Shown: positions 6,849-7,198 of the stretch, piece after piece
Layout: each line of letters opens with the position of its first letter
Position numbering within the stretch: the first letter of the stretch is position 1
Origin: an uncultured Muribaculaceae bacterium
Lineage (GTDB): Bacteria; Bacteroidota; Bacteroidia; Bacteroidales; Muribaculaceae
Assembly: GCA_910586175.1 (NCBI GenBank)
Contig: CAJUIJ010000126.1
Coordinates: 1 to 7,198, forward strand
Direction: 5' to 3'
DNA length: 7,198 bases
The notes under the pieces: model-generated
Databases searched by the model: none
Seen by the model: the letters and a program-made list of their open reading frames with translations, nothing else
What the model was told of the DNA's origin: nothing
Position numbers and translations under genes: made by a program

Positions 6849-6873
6849 TTAACTTTCAATCTAATCTAATAGC

Positions 6874-7198
6874 ATGTTCCCGATTTCCAAGAGTTCTTTT
6901 GATAAGGCCGTTGAGAATCTGAGTATTCTCGATCTCGGCACAGCCACTATACGTCAAATCTGTTCGCTCGCTGCCGAAGTGGAGGAAATGGCCGGCGAAA
7001 AAATGGTGCATCTCGAGATTGGTAATCCCGGTCTCCCGGCTGAATCAGTAGGTGTAGCAGCCGAAGTTGAGGCTTTGCAGGGTGGCATTGCCAACATTTA
7101 TCCCCCCATACAAGGTATCCCCTCGCTCAAGCAAAATGCACATGAGTTTCTAAAGGCATTTCTCGACATCGATATTCCCGGTAAGTGTATAATTCCGA
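6874..7198 (+). CDS. Class I/II PLP-dependent aminotransferase, N-terminal part
   Basis: An open frame from the ATG at 6874 runs off the right edge, giving 108 residues that start MFPISKSSFDKAVENLSILD. The pattern LEIGNPGLP (about 48-56) followed by ANIYPPIQGIPSLKQ (about 77-91) is the N-terminal substrate-side signature of fold-type I aminotransferases (aspartate/aromatic type), which have a Gly-x-Pro turn and then Tyr...Gly...Leu-Lys/Arg. The catalytic lysine and most of the PLP site are outside the window, so substrate specificity cannot be read. Its position 80 bases behind iorAB suggests it interconverts aromatic amino acids with the arylpyruvates that IorAB uses; this is inference. Base composition and codon use look like those of the neighbouring genes. 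Confidence 0.85.
   Translation, partial: MFPISKSSFDKAVENLSILDLGTATIRQICSLAAEVEEMAGEKMVHLEIGNPGLPAESVGVAAEVEALQGGIANIYPPIQGIPSLKQNAHEFLKAFLDIDIPGKCIIP

Noticed and set aside
6826..6857. Possible promoter for the aminotransferase using TAACTTTC at 6850-6857
   Set aside because: The last G of the -7 element is missing and no TTG lies at the required distance upstream, where the sequence is the hairpin loop.

Overview
The window looks like chromosomal DNA of a member of the Bacteroidales (Bacteroidota). The main evidence is four promoters of the Bacteroidetes type: a TTG or TTTG near -33, then 20-21 bases, then TAnnTTTG (one copy degenerate) near -7. Start codons lack clear Shine-Dalgarno sequences and have A/T-rich upstream regions, the tRNA gene does not encode CCA, and one gene has an HU-CCDC81/SPOR architecture described from Bacteroidetes. 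Base composition of the genes is roughly balanced, which would fit a gut lineage such as Muribaculaceae or relatives, but the genus cannot be fixed from the sequence alone.

Layout. Positions 1-128 hold two tandem tRNA-Gly(GCC) genes on the minus strand, the second cut by the window edge, served by a promoter at 169-201. Positions 284-1276 (minus) encode a predicted membrane-anchored protein with an N-terminal HU-CCDC81-type region and a C-terminal SPOR domain, with its own promoter at 1342-1373. Positions 1394-4278 (minus) form a two-gene operon: a DsbD-family membrane thiol reductase followed by an exported TPR protein, joined by a TAATG stop/start overlap. Positions 4279-4523 are a divergent promoter region. 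Positions 4524-6793 (plus) encode the two subunits of an indolepyruvate (arylpyruvate):ferredoxin oxidoreductase, iorA and iorB. A strong hairpin at 6804-6848 then separates them from a class I/II PLP-dependent aminotransferase that runs off the right edge.

How the parts fit. The right half is an aromatic amino-acid module. An aminotransferase can interconvert aromatic amino acids and arylpyruvates, and IorAB can oxidatively decarboxylate arylpyruvates to aryl-acetyl-CoA (or run in reverse), exchanging electrons with ferredoxin. The left half is cell-envelope biology: reductant transfer to the periplasm (DsbD), a periplasmic TPR scaffold, and a putative link between cytoplasm and peptidoglycan. 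No mobile element, CRISPR array or clear sign of horizontal transfer was seen, and no gene-free stretch exceeds 300 bases. The most notable points are the absence of the C-terminal ferredoxin domain from IorA, the HU-CCDC81/TM/SPOR fusion, the hairpin wholly enclosed in a 16-codon ORF at 6803-6853, and a 16-bp tandem duplication across a stop codon. I see no convincing evidence of an entirely new system.
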